64,000 nt of DNA from Alphaproteobacteria bacterium (GTDB lineage Bacteria; Pseudomonadota; Alphaproteobacteria; RF32; CAG-239): the NCBI GenBank assembly GCA_017635595.1, contig JAGBLF010000012.1, forward strand, positions 1 to 64,000, in the 5' to 3' direction. Made by a program: the position numbers and the translations under genes. This document shows positions 36,648 to 45,622 of this stretch, in pieces. Every line of letters starts with the position of its first letter. Position 1 is the stretch's first letter. The notes under the pieces were generated by a model. The model had not been told where the DNA came from and ran no database searches. It saw nothing but the letters and a program-made list of their open reading frames with translations.

Positions 36648-37757
36648 TTATACATTGAATAAGAAGTTCATCAAATCACCGTCCTGAACCAAATAATCTT
36701 TACCCTCCGAACGGATTTTTCCGGCATCGCGACATCCCTGTTCACCACCGAATTTAACATAGTCATCGTACGAAATTGTTTCGGCGCGAATAAAACCGCG
36801 TTCAAAATCCGAGTGAATAATGCCGGCACATTGCGGCGCTTTCATTCCTTTAACGAATGTCCATGCGCGTACTTCTTTCGGGCCGGCGGTAAAATAGGTT
36901 TGCAAGCCAAGCAAATTATAGCCGGCATGAATAATTTTTGCCAGTCCGGTTTCTTCCAAACCTAAGGCATCCAAAAAATCTTTCTTTTCTTCGGCTGATT
37001 CCAATTGAGCAACTTCTGATTCGATTTCAGCGGAAATAATCACACTTTCCGCCCCTTCCGCCTTAGCCATTTCGGCCACCGCCTCAGAATATTTATTACC
37101 GGTTGCCGCCGAATCTTCGTCAACATTACACACATACAAAACCGGTTTAGAGGTTAAGAGTTGCAACATTTTATAGCACTTATAAGCTTCTTTATCGGCC
37201 TTATCCGGCGCTGCGGTAATCGCAGGCTTGCCCTGATTTAGAGCGGCTATAATCGGCTCAATAACGCGTACGCTGACAGCAGCATCTTTATCGCCGGCAC
37301 GGGCTTTTTTCTGCAGTTGGTCAATACGTTTTTGCAACGATTCCAAATCGGCAATCATTAGTTCGGTTTTAACGATATCGGCATCACGAACCGGATCGAC
37401 ACTGCCTTCAACGTGGGTGATATTATCATCTTCAAAACAACGTAAAACGTGGATAACGGCATCGGTTTCACGAATATTGGCTAAAAATTGGTTACCCAGA
37501 CCTTCACCCTTTGAGGCTCCCTTTACCAAACCGGCAATATCCACAAATTCAAGCTGTGTCGGCACAATATTTTTAGGATTTACCATTTCAACCAATTTAT
37601 CCAAACGCTTATCCGGAACGGCAACACGACCGGTGTTCGGCTCAATCGTGCAAAACGGAAAATTGGCAGCCTGTGCCGCAATCGTTTGTGTTAAAGCGTT
37701 GAACAAGGTCGATTTACCGACATTCGGCAACCCGACAATACCACAGTTAAATCCCAT
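36648..37757 (-). CDS. ychF: Ribosome-associated nucleotide-binding protein YchF/OLA1
   Basis: YchF binds ATP (rather than GTP) and the ribosome and is linked to stress responses. The 369-residue protein has the P-loop GLPNVGKSTLFNAL (residues 8-21), the switch region DIAGLVKGASKGEGLGN, a helical insert, and the C-terminal TGS domain (LQTYFTAGPKEVRAWTF near 280; HSDFERGFIRAE near 310). CGGAG precedes the ATG. Family length is usual. Confidence 0.96.
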   Translation of the reverse strand: MGFNCGIVGLPNVGKSTLFNALTQTIAAQAANFPFCTIEPNTGRVAVPDKRLDKLVEMVNPKNIVPTQLEFVDIAGLVKGASKGEGLGNQFLANIRETDAVIHVLRCFEDDNITHVEGSVDPVRDADIVKTELMIADLESLQKRIDQLQKKARAGDKDAAVSVRVIEPIIAALNQGKPAITAAPDKADKEAYKCYKMLQLLTSKPVLYVCNVDEDSAATGNKYSEAVAEMAKAEGAESVIISAEIESEVAQLESAEEKKDFLDALGLEETGLAKIIHAGYNLLGLQTYFTAGPKEVRAWTFVKGMKAPQCAGIIHSDFERGFIRAETISYDDYVKFGGEQGCRDAGKIRSEGKDYLVQDGDLMNFLFNV

Positions 37758-37865
37758 ATTAAAACTCCGCTAATTATTATAAAGTCGGATTTGTTATAGA
37801 CAATTCTTCAGCTGTTTGCAAGCACTATTTACAGCTCATATATTTTCGCACCCTCATAAAAAAAC

Positions 37866-37895
37866 AACCCCGGATACCGCAAAAGTATCGGGGTT
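37866..37895. terminator. Terminator between ychF and the 37920 gene
   Basis: AACCCCGGATAC (37866-37877) and GTATCGGGGTT (37885-37895) pair with one bulge and have A- or T-runs on both sides. On the minus strand it terminates the 37920-38198 gene. Confidence 0.8.
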
Positions 37896-37919
37896 ATTTT
37901 TGTGACTGCCGTAATGGTT

Positions 37920-38198
37920 TCAGCCGAAGTTTCGCATATACCAGCGTACCAGAGCATTGTGCCGAATTATTGAGGGGCCGCTCACCGAAGACAAAATATC
38001 ACCGTCACATGGGGCTACCCAAATTTCATCGCCGCAACGCAGGGCCATTACATCTTCGTTATATCCCTTGAATTCTGCCTCAAATACTCTCGTACGGTTG
38101 CGATAACGCACATTCATTGTAATGTTTCCCGATGTTGTCTGTTGAGGTGTGCTCAAGACAACAGCCTTAAAATAAGGCGCACCAGAATCAATTTCCAT
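37920..38198 (-). CDS. Small orphan protein, 92 residues
   Basis: A beta-rich soluble protein (MNVRYRNRTRVFEAEFKGY, then VMALRCGDEIWVAPCDGD). No family is recognised. It has a good promoter, no Shine-Dalgarno site (leader ends in GCGATT-ATG) and its own terminator, as in the other orphans. Confidence 0.55.
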   Translation of the reverse strand: MEIDSGAPYFKAVVLSTPQQTTSGNITMNVRYRNRTRVFEAEFKGYNEDVMALRCGDEIWVAPCDGDILSSVSGPSIIRHNALVRWYMRNFG

Positions 38199-38224
38199 AA
38201 TCGCTACATTTTAAATGGTTTATA

Positions 38225-38253
38225 ATTATAGTAAATCTGCTTGCAATGTATCA
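38225..38253 (-). promoter_or_regulatory. Promoter of the 37920-38198 gene
   Basis: On the minus strand TGATAC (38253-38248), N17, TATAAT (38230-38225). Confidence 0.5.
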
Positions 38254-38277
38254 TTTACGTTGTTCTCTGTCAACAGC

Positions 38278-38308
38278 AAAAAGGCCGAACTTTTACGTCC
38301 GGCCTTTT
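38278..38308 (-). terminator. ptsN terminator
   Basis: AAGGCCGAAC and GTCCGGCCTT form a stem with one mismatch, followed on the minus strand by T-run. Confidence 0.8.
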
Positions 38309-38326
38309 CTGACAAGTCAAATCTTA

Positions 38327-38770
38327 TTATCCGTGCAAAGCGACATAAATCTCATGGGCGCTTTTAGCATGGCGAATCGCATTACAGGTGTTTTCGTTTT
38401 TCATGGTTCGCGAAAATGCCGATAATGTGCGTAAATGGTCATCCCCGCTGTTTTCCGGAGAAACCATAACGGCCAGCAAATCAACAGGCTTCGAATCCAT
38501 CGCATCATAATCGATAGCCTTATTTAAGCGCACAAAGACCGTGACGATTTTATCCAGTCCTTGGATGCGGGCATGCGGAAAAGCAACACCGTTGCCATAC
38601 CCGGTCGAACCGAGATTTTCTCTTTCCAACATAGCCTCGAATACCGCATTTTTATCAAAATGCTTTTTTTGCGCAATAAATGAGGATATTCCCTCAAGTA
38701 ACTGTCTTTTACTATCCGCAGTATAATCGGCTAACACCATATCTTCCGATAAAACATCAGATATTTCCAT
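38327..38770 (-). CDS. ptsN: Nitrogen-regulatory PTS protein EIIA-Ntr
   Basis: PtsN is the phospho-acceptor at the end of the nitrogen phosphotransferase chain and regulates potassium and nitrogen functions. The 147-residue protein carries the phosphorylatable histidine in FPHARIQGL (near residue 66) and the family pattern LLAVMVSPE. It follows hpf after 26 bases, as in many rpoN-hpf-ptsN clusters; rpoN is absent here. Confidence 0.93.
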   Translation of the reverse strand: MEISDVLSEDMVLADYTADSKRQLLEGISSFIAQKKHFDKNAVFEAMLERENLGSTGYGNGVAFPHARIQGLDKIVTVFVRLNKAIDYDAMDSKPVDLLAVMVSPENSGDDHLRTLSAFSRTMKNENTCNAIRHAKSAHEIYVALHG

Positions 38771-38796
38771 TTGATATACCTTTTTTGCTGTTAATA

Positions 38797-39357
38797 TTAT
38801 TCTGCCGGTTCAACCCAACCGATATTGCCGTCTTTGCGGCGATATACCATGCTGATACGGTTGTTGGCACTGTTGCGGAACATCAAAGCACATTCATCCG
38901 AAAAATCCATATACATAACGGCTTCGCTGACCGTGCATACTTTGATGTTGGCATCGGTCTCAGCAATTGTCAACGGAGCAGATTCATCAATACTCATTTC
39001 ATCTTCGGTTACGGTCAAAGGAAATACAGCTTCATGAGCCATTTCGACGATACCTGTTTTACCTTTATGGTCATTCAATTTTGTTTTTTGACGACGAAGA
39101 CGTGTTGCAATATGTGCATTGGCATCTTCAAATGCCGTATAAGGGTCGGCAGCTGTTCCCGAACCTTTTAATACAATATTTTTAGCAGGATGAACGGTAA
39201 CCTCAGCGCGGAAATTTTCACCGTCTTTAGAAAAATAAACATTGCAGCCGATCGGTGCGCTGAAATATTTGCTGACCGAAGCCTCAACGCCTTCTTCAAC
39301 GCGTTTACGCAATCTGTCACTGATATCTACTTGTTTTCCTGATAATGTAATATTCAT
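38797..39357 (-). CDS. hpf: Long-form ribosome hibernation promoting factor
   Basis: HPF binds resting ribosomes; the long form also pairs them into 100S dimers. The 186-residue protein has the N-terminal S30AE domain (DISDRLRKRVEEGVEASVSK, then FRAEVTVHP) and the C-terminal dimer domain (SEAVMYMDFSDECALMFRNS, then VYRRKDGNIGWVEP). AGAGG lies 6 bases before the ATG. A small hairpin ACGGCA/TGCCGT (39384-39398) lies in its leader. Confidence 0.94.
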   Translation of the reverse strand: MNITLSGKQVDISDRLRKRVEEGVEASVSKYFSAPIGCNVYFSKDGENFRAEVTVHPAKNIVLKGSGTAADPYTAFEDANAHIATRLRRQKTKLNDHKGKTGIVEMAHEAVFPLTVTEDEMSIDESAPLTIAETDANIKVCTVSEAVMYMDFSDECALMFRNSANNRISMVYRRKDGNIGWVEPAE

Positions 39358-39535
39358 ATTTTACCTCTTTTTGTTAATTATAGACGGCACCATGCCGTTT
39401 TGTGTTTGTGTTATAGTATAATACTTTTAAGTAAAAGTAAATAGATAATGCTTTTTTACTCTATCTAAAAATCACTCATTACCTTTCATAACTGCAATTT
39501 ATATAGGATAATTTTTCGGCACTTTCAACAAATAT

Positions 39536-39892
39536 TTACTCTTCTTTGACAGATGCCTCATTGCCGTTTTCACATTTATAGACATCTTCATCAATTTGTC
39601 GCCACTGTGCCTGCATTTTTTCGGCAGGTTTCCACCATATATCACTTATCTTACTATTTCCAAAAGACACTATATACACCGGTATAAATCCGATATTAGT
39701 TACAGTATCAACAGCCAAAACCAGTGGGAATGTTGCAACTTTTAAGATTTTATTGGGTACAGTATTATTATGTTCGGCAATGATATGTGTTTCATCCCAC
39801 TGCTCGGTTTCAGCATTGTAGCAAAAATGTTTATGTTCAACTGTTGAGCAGGCGCCAAGTATAAGGACGGATAAAAGCATCATAAGCCGCAT
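39536..39892 (-). CDS. Small lipoprotein downstream of lptB
   Basis: A 118-residue protein with a lipoprotein signal (LGAC, cysteine 15), a semi-hydrophobic stretch (FPLVLAVDTVTNIGFIPVYI, about 54-73) and an acidic end. The hydrophobic stretch recalls YidQ/YceK-type lipoproteins, but that is weak. It starts 14 bases after the lptB stop and may belong to the LPS export operon. Confidence 0.65.
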   Translation of the reverse strand: MRLMMLLSVLILGACSTVEHKHFCYNAETEQWDETHIIAEHNNTVPNKILKVATFPLVLAVDTVTNIGFIPVYIVSFGNSKISDIWWKPAEKMQAQWRQIDEDVYKCENGNEASVKEE

Positions 39893-39906
39893 CGGATAAT
39901 ATCCTC

Positions 39907-40653
39907 TTACAGCGTAAAATTGTCGCCCAAATAGACTTCGCGAACTTCCTTGCTGGCAACAATTTCATCCGGCGTTCCCTCCATTAATACCATGCCGGAG
40001 TGCAAAATATAGGCTCGATCGATAATATCCAAAGTTTCGCGAACATTATGGTCGGTAATCAAAACGCCCAGTCCGCGATTTTTAAGTTGCGAAACCAACG
40101 TACGAATCTCGTTAACGGCTATCGGATCGATACCTGCAAGCGGTTCATCCAGCAAAATAAAACTCGGTTTGCAAGCTAAAGCCCTTGCAATTTCCAAACG
40201 GCGACGTTCGCCGCCGGATAAGGCCAAAGCCGGTGATTTTCGCAAATGCGCAATCGAAAATTCATTTAAAAGTTCTTCAAGCGTATTTTCACGTTGGCTT
40301 TCATCATCCATCACTATTTGCAAAATGCCTTTAATATTGTCTTCAACGCTCAACGTTCTGAATATGGAAGATTCTTGCGGCAGGTACCCTATGCCCATTT
40401 TAGCACGCTTATACATCGGCATATCGGTAATATCTTGTCCGTTGATATAAACATCGCCGTAATCCGGTGTAATCAAGCCGGTTACGCAGTAAAAACACGT
40501 TGTTTTACCGGCACCGTTCGGCCCTAACAGACCGACGGCTTCACCTTTTTTCACATGCAACGAAACATTTTTTAAAACCGTGCGTTTTTTGTACTTTTTA
40601 CCGATATTAAAAATTTCCAAAACATCGGTATCATTTTTTTGTCTCACTGCCAT
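39907..40653 (-). CDS. lptB: LPS export ABC transporter ATPase
   Basis: LptB powers extraction of lipopolysaccharide from the inner membrane. The 248-residue protein has Walker A (GPNGAGKTTC near residue 41), the signature LSGGERRR (near 145), Walker B (FILLDEPLAGID) and a switch histidine (ITDHN). It overlaps the end of the LptC/LptA gene. The order kdsD-lptC/A-lptB matches LPS clusters; LptF/G are not in the window. Confidence 0.95.
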   Translation of the reverse strand: MAVRQKNDTDVLEIFNIGKKYKKRTVLKNVSLHVKKGEAVGLLGPNGAGKTTCFYCVTGLITPDYGDVYINGQDITDMPMYKRAKMGIGYLPQESSIFRTLSVEDNIKGILQIVMDDESQRENTLEELLNEFSIAHLRKSPALALSGGERRRLEIARALACKPSFILLDEPLAGIDPIAVNEIRTLVSQLKNRGLGVLITDHNVRETLDIIDRAYILHSGMVLMEGTPDEIVASKEVREVYLGDNFTL

Positions 40654-41896
40654 CTTTATTTTTCCTTTTGTTATAAAAAATGCCGCTGATTCGACCTCCG
40701 GTCTTTTTACCGCCTTTAATACGGCTTATTGAGGTTTTCAAATCGGTTTCGGCATGTTCACCGATTATAAAATTGCCGTTTTGTTCAATCCGCACATTTT
40801 CCAACAATTCGACCGTCTCCGTTTGCGGATTATATATGCCCCGGTTACCGCTTGCCGAACCTTTAGGTGTGGTTACGGTAACGTTTTGCATAGCCTCGGC
40901 TTTTATCAATTCTTGTTTTTTACCTTTTGTAAAATAAGCAATAAGGCGTTTTGACGTCAACGTATCTTTTTTACGTCTGATAGATACGAGTTTCTTTTGG
41001 CCGAATAATTCAAGCTTACCCGATTGCGAATCGTAATACCCTTCATCTCCGTAGGCTTTTTCGGCTGCCGTCGTGATCACAACATTACCGTAGGCTTCAA
41101 CTCGCTTCAATTCTTTACGTGCCGAATCACTAAAAAAAGCAATAATTTTATCGGCACGAACGACGTTATCATTTTGCTTCAGGGTAGCATTTTCCAGAGA
41201 TTCCGTTTTGTTTTCATATTGAAATACTTTGGTTTGTTTATCTGCTGTTAAAGTACCTTTGGGCGAGATGATTTCATTATGTCCTATTAATGTCAGTATG
41301 CCGTTTTTTTTATCATAGGCAAATTCGGCTGCATTCATTGTTCCCCAATCGCCGACGGCTTTTACCGGTTTGTTGCCGTAGCCGGATTCTTTATTAAAAT
41401 CATACACGGCATACTCGGTCATGACGGTTGTTTTTTCGTGCACAACCGCTTTGACATTTGTCTCTAATTCCAAAATATTTTCATGCTGCGTAAAATACCC
41501 CGAATCGGCGCTGACGGCGATTTCTCCCTCATCCGTCGGTATGGTCCCGAGCGGATTTAGAAATTTTACTTTTTGCGACCCCGGTTCTACTTCATCAACA
41601 CTATCGGCTATTACCGTGTTAACACGATTTTTATTATCTACGGCACTGAATACGGTTTCTTCAATATGTAATTTTTCCAATTCGTTTTTACGCGGCATGG
41701 TTATATTGTCTTGCAAATCGACACTTTTTTTGATATTCGGTACGACAATCATCACACCGAAAAGTGCGGCAGCTATGCACGGAAAGCCCAACTTAACAAA
41801 GCGTGACCATTTAGAAACCGTTGGAGTTTCTTCCGGTTTATGCTCAAGCCGGGCATCTCCGTCAAAAAAAGAATCTATTTTGCTTGTTTCTAGCAT
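40631..41896 (-). CDS. LptC-LptA fusion protein for LPS transport
   Basis: The 421-residue protein joins two parts of the LPS bridge. The N-terminal part is LptC-like: one membrane anchor (residues 35-52), then a periplasmic domain ending near FLNPLG...ISADSG-type strands. The C-terminal part is an OstA/LptA domain, with GDEGYYDSQSGKLELFG, then GNRGIYNPQTETVELLENVR and GEHAETDLKTSISRIKG. LptC and LptA are normally two proteins. The ATG at 41896 lies 4 bases after the kdsD stop, with GGAG 12 bases away; the longer frame from 41974 overlaps kdsD and is rejected. It overlaps lptB downstream. Confidence 0.85.
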   Translation of the reverse strand: MLETSKIDSFFDGDARLEHKPEETPTVSKWSRFVKLGFPCIAAALFGVMIVVPNIKKSVDLQDNITMPRKNELEKLHIEETVFSAVDNKNRVNTVIADSVDEVEPGSQKVKFLNPLGTIPTDEGEIAVSADSGYFTQHENILELETNVKAVVHEKTTVMTEYAVYDFNKESGYGNKPVKAVGDWGTMNAAEFAYDKKNGILTLIGHNEIISPKGTLTADKQTKVFQYENKTESLENATLKQNDNVVRADKIIAFFSDSARKELKRVEAYGNVVITTAAEKAYGDEGYYDSQSGKLELFGQKKLVSIRRKKDTLTSKRLIAYFTKGKKQELIKAEAMQNVTVTTPKGSASGNRGIYNPQTETVELLENVRIEQNGNFIIGEHAETDLKTSISRIKGGKKTGGRISGIFYNKRKNKDGSETKK

Positions 41897-41900
41897 CGGA

Positions 41901-42869
41901 CTAGCTGACTCCGGCGCGTAAACAGTCGTGAATATGGATAATCCCGACCGGTTTATTATTTTCATCGACAACAAACATGTTGGTAATACCGCGACCGGTG
42001 TTGTTCATAATATTAACAGCTTCGGCAATAAGTGTACTCTCTTTGGTTGTACGTGGGTTTTTAGTCATTACGTCAACAACTTTTTCTGCTGTCAAATGCG
42101 GTGACATCCAGCGGCGTAAATCACCATCGGTAATCATTCCTATTAATTTACCGGCTTCATCCAAAATGCCGACACAACCCAATCTTTTAGATGTCATAAC
42201 CAGTAGAGCATCTTCCATCAAAGCTTTATCGCTGACAAGCGGCATTTCATCACCGGTATGCATAACATCGGAAACGTGACGCAAAATTGAGCCGAGTTTA
42301 CCGCCCGGATGGCGAATTTTAAAGTCTTCTTCAGTAAAGCCGCGACGAACCATTAAAGCGGCGGCCAAAACATCACCCATAACCAAAGTCGCTGTGGTTG
42401 AAGACATAGGTGCCAAGCCTATCGGACAGGCTTCGCGATTGGTCGGCAGATGCAAAACAAAATCACTGCTTTGTGCCAGTGTGCTGTCCGGATTCTTGGT
42501 AATTCCGATAAGCGGAATGGAAAATCGGCGGCAGTAAAAAATGATGTCACAAAGTTCTTTTGATTCGCCGCTGTTAGAAATGGCGATAACCGTATCACCT
42601 TGTGTAATCATACCCAAATCGCCGTGACTGGCTTCGCCCGGATGCAAGAAAAATGCCGGTGTGCCTGTCGATGCCATGGTCGCGGCAATTTTGCAGGCGA
42701 TATGTCCGGATTTTCCCATACCGGTTACGATAACGCGGCCTTTGGTTTTTTGCAAAATATCCAAAACTTCGGTTAAAGTTGCATCCAAAGAATCTTCCAT
42801 AGCCTTAAGAGCTTCGATTTCTCTGTCGATGGTTTGTTTTGCAACTTTAATATCGTTATTTTCTATCAT
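41901..42869 (-). CDS. kdsD: Arabinose-5-phosphate isomerase (KpsF/GutQ family)
   Basis: KdsD converts ribulose 5-phosphate to arabinose 5-phosphate, the precursor of Kdo for LPS. The 322-residue protein has a SIS domain (VTGMGKSGHIACKIAATMAS near residue 48; HPGEASHGDLGM; ISNSGES) and two CBS domains (about 205-320), with HPGGKLG between. GGGAG lies 6 bases before the ATG. The downstream lptC/A-lptB genes fit an LPS operon. Confidence 0.95.
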   Translation of the reverse strand: MIENNDIKVAKQTIDREIEALKAMEDSLDATLTEVLDILQKTKGRVIVTGMGKSGHIACKIAATMASTGTPAFFLHPGEASHGDLGMITQGDTVIAISNSGESKELCDIIFYCRRFSIPLIGITKNPDSTLAQSSDFVLHLPTNREACPIGLAPMSSTTATLVMGDVLAAALMVRRGFTEEDFKIRHPGGKLGSILRHVSDVMHTGDEMPLVSDKALMEDALLVMTSKRLGCVGILDEAGKLIGMITDGDLRRWMSPHLTAEKVVDVMTKNPRTTKESTLIAEAVNIMNNTGRGITNMFVVDENNKPVGIIHIHDCLRAGVS

Positions 42870-42956
42870 TATAATCTCCCGAAATGTTTATGCTTTTGAT
42901 AATAAAATTATTTTGACATTAAGCAAGGATTATTTAAGGCTTATACTCTTATCCGC

Positions 42957-43412
42957 CTACGCTTTTTGTTCCCAAACACCTTTTTCCGTTTGCTGCCAGT
43001 AATATACTTCGTTACCGGCATCCCTAAATTTTTTCCACAAATTTCTGGCCTGAGCCAAGGCTTCTCCGGAATTTCCGTCAAAAATATTAAACACACGTTC
43101 ATATTCAGCAGCTTTTGCCGCATCTGTTTCGGCCCCGTCGACCAAAAACAAAAATGCCGCCTCATTCGGATTATCATCTTCATCGGTCAGCCAAATCGGC
43201 TGTTGAGCGGCAAAGCCGTCTTTTTTGCTGCCGTGCGGCAAAAAGCTGTCATCACTGAAGGTCCACAGTTCGGTATTAATAAAATCTACACGTTCCGGTG
43301 TACCGATTTTAACAACAATGTGTTTTTCGGTCGAATACGCTTTAAGCAAAAGTTTAGGCAAAACTTCTTCCAACGTTTGTTTTTGCAAATGGTAGAAATC
43401 TACACGGCTCAT
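42957..43412 (-). CDS. holC: DNA polymerase III chi subunit
   Basis: HolC links the clamp loader to single-strand-binding protein. The 151-residue protein shows the family N-terminus (SRVDFYHLQKQTLEEVLPKL), the central INTELWTFSDDSFLPHG (residues 46-62) and PIWLTDEDDNPNEA. It begins 3 bases after the degP stop, so it is the last gene of hflK-hflC-degP-holC. Confidence 0.92.
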   Translation of the reverse strand: MSRVDFYHLQKQTLEEVLPKLLLKAYSTEKHIVVKIGTPERVDFINTELWTFSDDSFLPHGSKKDGFAAQQPIWLTDEDDNPNEAAFLFLVDGAETDAAKAAEYERVFNIFDGNSGEALAQARNLWKKFRDAGNEVYYWQQTEKGVWEQKA

Positions 43413-43415
43413 TAT

Positions 43416-44735
43416 CTATGGTTCCAAGTTTAAGACGATTGTATCAATATTGTCGGCACCGGCAATTTGCATTTCTAATTTTCCTGTTGGTAAAGCTTCT
43501 TTGATTTTAACATTCAAATCCTCGACACCAAAGACTTTTTTGCCGTTTATAACGACAAAACGATTGCCGACTTCTATGCCTTTTCGCGCCGCATCGGAAT
43601 CTTTATCCACTTGTGTAATCACAAAATAGCGGTCATTCTCATCAAAGTAGGCTTTAAGGTGCAACTGCGGAAAATCAACGGCATTTTGCACTTTATATTT
43701 ATCAAGGCCCAGCCTTTCCAAGCTGCGGATTTGCTCTTCTTCCGACAATTTTTCTTCCGTTTTTTCGGATTTATCATCATTTAGAGCATCTTCTGCCGGC
43801 ATTTCGGAAACCGTAACTTCCAAGTTCAAAGTTTCGGTATCACGCAAAACCGTCATCGGTAAAACTGTTTCAGGCTTTAATTTTGAAACACCGAGCGAAA
43901 ACAAGCGCGGGTTATTTAACGGTATTTCACCGACGGCCTCCAAAATATCGCCGACTTTCAAACCGGCCCGAGATGCCGGAGAATTTTCGGCCATCGCCGA
44001 AACCACAAGTTTTTTCTCGGCATTATGTGCTTGAAATTTCTGTACCCCGATACCAAGCCATCCGCGAACAACTTTTCCGTTTTTCTTTAATTGCGAAACG
44101 ACCCATTTTACCTGATTAGCCGGTGTTGCAAAACCAACCCCTATATCCTGACCGTTTGTAGAAAAAATGGCCGTATTCATACCGACAATTTCGCCGTTCA
44201 TATTAAATAGCGGGCCACCGGAATTACCCTGATTTATCGAAGCATCGGTCTGCAAAAAGTCATCATACGGACCTTTTTCGATGTCCCGTTCTTTGGCAGA
44301 AATAATACCTATAGACACGCTGTTACCAAGTCCGAAAGGATTACCTATGGCAAAGACGGTGTTGCCCACTCTGACAGAATCGGAATCGGCAAATGATGCC
44401 GGTTCAAATCCGTTCGGATGTAAAACCTTAACCAAAGCTATGTCCGTTTTGATATCCGAACCGACCAACTCGGTTTCATACTCCGTATCATCGGCCGTTA
44501 TCACTGTGATTTTATCGGCATTTTCGGTAACATGGGCATTTGTGACGACATAGCCGTCGGCACCGACGATAATACCCGCGCCCAATGCCTGAGTATCTGC
44601 GGTATCGGCAACAATACTAACCACCGAAGAGTTGACATCTTCAATAACATCTTCAAGAGTTTTTTCGGCAACCTGTGCCTGAACCGGCAAAACGGTAACG
44701 GCAAACAGCGCGGCATATTTCCATACTTTTACCAT
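43416..44735 (-). CDS. degP: Periplasmic serine protease of the DegP/HtrA family
   Basis: Members degrade misfolded envelope proteins. The 439-residue protein has a signal peptide (to PVQA, residue 20), the catalytic histidine (VTNAHV), aspartate (KTDIALVKV) and serine (QGNSGGPLF), and two PDZ domains (about 225-310 and 345-430). The ribosome site GAGG is 13 bases from the ATG, longer than usual. It follows hflC after 4 bases, a common alphaproteobacterial order. Confidence 0.94.
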   Translation of the reverse strand: MVKVWKYAALFAVTVLPVQAQVAEKTLEDVIEDVNSSVVSIVADTADTQALGAGIIVGADGYVVTNAHVTENADKITVITADDTEYETELVGSDIKTDIALVKVLHPNGFEPASFADSDSVRVGNTVFAIGNPFGLGNSVSIGIISAKERDIEKGPYDDFLQTDASINQGNSGGPLFNMNGEIVGMNTAIFSTNGQDIGVGFATPANQVKWVVSQLKKNGKVVRGWLGIGVQKFQAHNAEKKLVVSAMAENSPASRAGLKVGDILEAVGEIPLNNPRLFSLGVSKLKPETVLPMTVLRDTETLNLEVTVSEMPAEDALNDDKSEKTEEKLSEEEQIRSLERLGLDKYKVQNAVDFPQLHLKAYFDENDRYFVITQVDKDSDAARKGIEVGNRFVVINGKKVFGVEDLNVKIKEALPTGKLEMQIAGADNIDTIVLNLEP

Positions 44736-44739
44736 AAAA

Positions 44740-45618
44740 TCAGTTATTCCTCATTGTCTTGTTAAAATACTTGAAGAAATCGGAATCCGGCGATAAAACC
44801 AGTGACGTTTCATCATTCGATAATGATTTTTTATAAGCATCGAGTGAACGATAGAATTCATAAAATTCGACATCTTGCCCGACAATTTTATTCCATAATT
44901 CGACAGCTTCTTTATCGCCCTGACCGCGAGTAATTTGCGCATTTTTCTCAGCCTCTGCCACGATAATTGTCGCTTCTTTATCGGCGGTTGCCCGAATATT
45001 TCTGGCTTGCTGCTGACCTTTGGCTCGAAATTCTTTAGCGTCGCGTTGGCGCTCGGTTTTCATACGATCGTTAATAGCCTGCATAACCTCACGCGGCAAA
45101 TCGGCACGGCGGATACGCACATCAGCCACACTCACACCGATAGCTTCGGCATCTTTTTTGACAATAGCACTGATGTCATGCATAATTTGCGTGCGCTGCT
45201 GAGATAAAAGTTCGGTAAGCGTTACACGGCCGAGAACCTTACGTAAGGATGAATTAACAATTTCCGCTAACTTACTGCGGGCTTGATCCTCGGTACGAAC
45301 CGTTTGATAAAATTGCAGCGGATTGATAATTCTGTAACGGGTAAAGCTATCAACATCCAAACGCTTTTTATCGTTCAAAACGACTTCCTGCGCCGGCGGG
45401 TCTAAGTTTAACAGGCGTGAATCATAAAAGATGACGTTTTGAACAAACGGGACCTTAAATTTCAACCCCGGTTCATTAATCACACGAATCGGTTCGCCGA
45501 ATTGTAAAACGATTGCTTGCTCGGGTTGATAAACTATATACGCCGAGCTGAACAACAATATCAGCACTGCACCGGCAATAATGGCAAAAACTTGAATGAT
45601 ACCTATTTTATTAGTCAT
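44740..45618 (-). CDS. hflC: HflC, SPFH/band-7 regulator of FtsH
   Basis: HflC forms with HflK a cage around the membrane protease FtsH. The 292-residue protein has an N-terminal membrane anchor (about 5-27), the SPFH domain with YQPEQAIVLQFGEP, and a helical C-terminus (VAEAEKNAQITRGQGDKEAV). AAGGAG lies before the ATG at 45618; the frame from 45645 overlaps hflK. It follows hflK after 4 bases. Confidence 0.94.
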   Translation of the reverse strand: MTNKIGIIQVFAIIAGAVLILLFSSAYIVYQPEQAIVLQFGEPIRVINEPGLKFKVPFVQNVIFYDSRLLNLDPPAQEVVLNDKKRLDVDSFTRYRIINPLQFYQTVRTEDQARSKLAEIVNSSLRKVLGRVTLTELLSQQRTQIMHDISAIVKKDAEAIGVSVADVRIRRADLPREVMQAINDRMKTERQRDAKEFRAKGQQQARNIRATADKEATIIVAEAEKNAQITRGQGDKEAVELWNKIVGQDVEFYEFYRSLDAYKKSLSNDETSLVLSPDSDFFKYFNKTMRNN

Positions 45619-45622
45619 TTTC

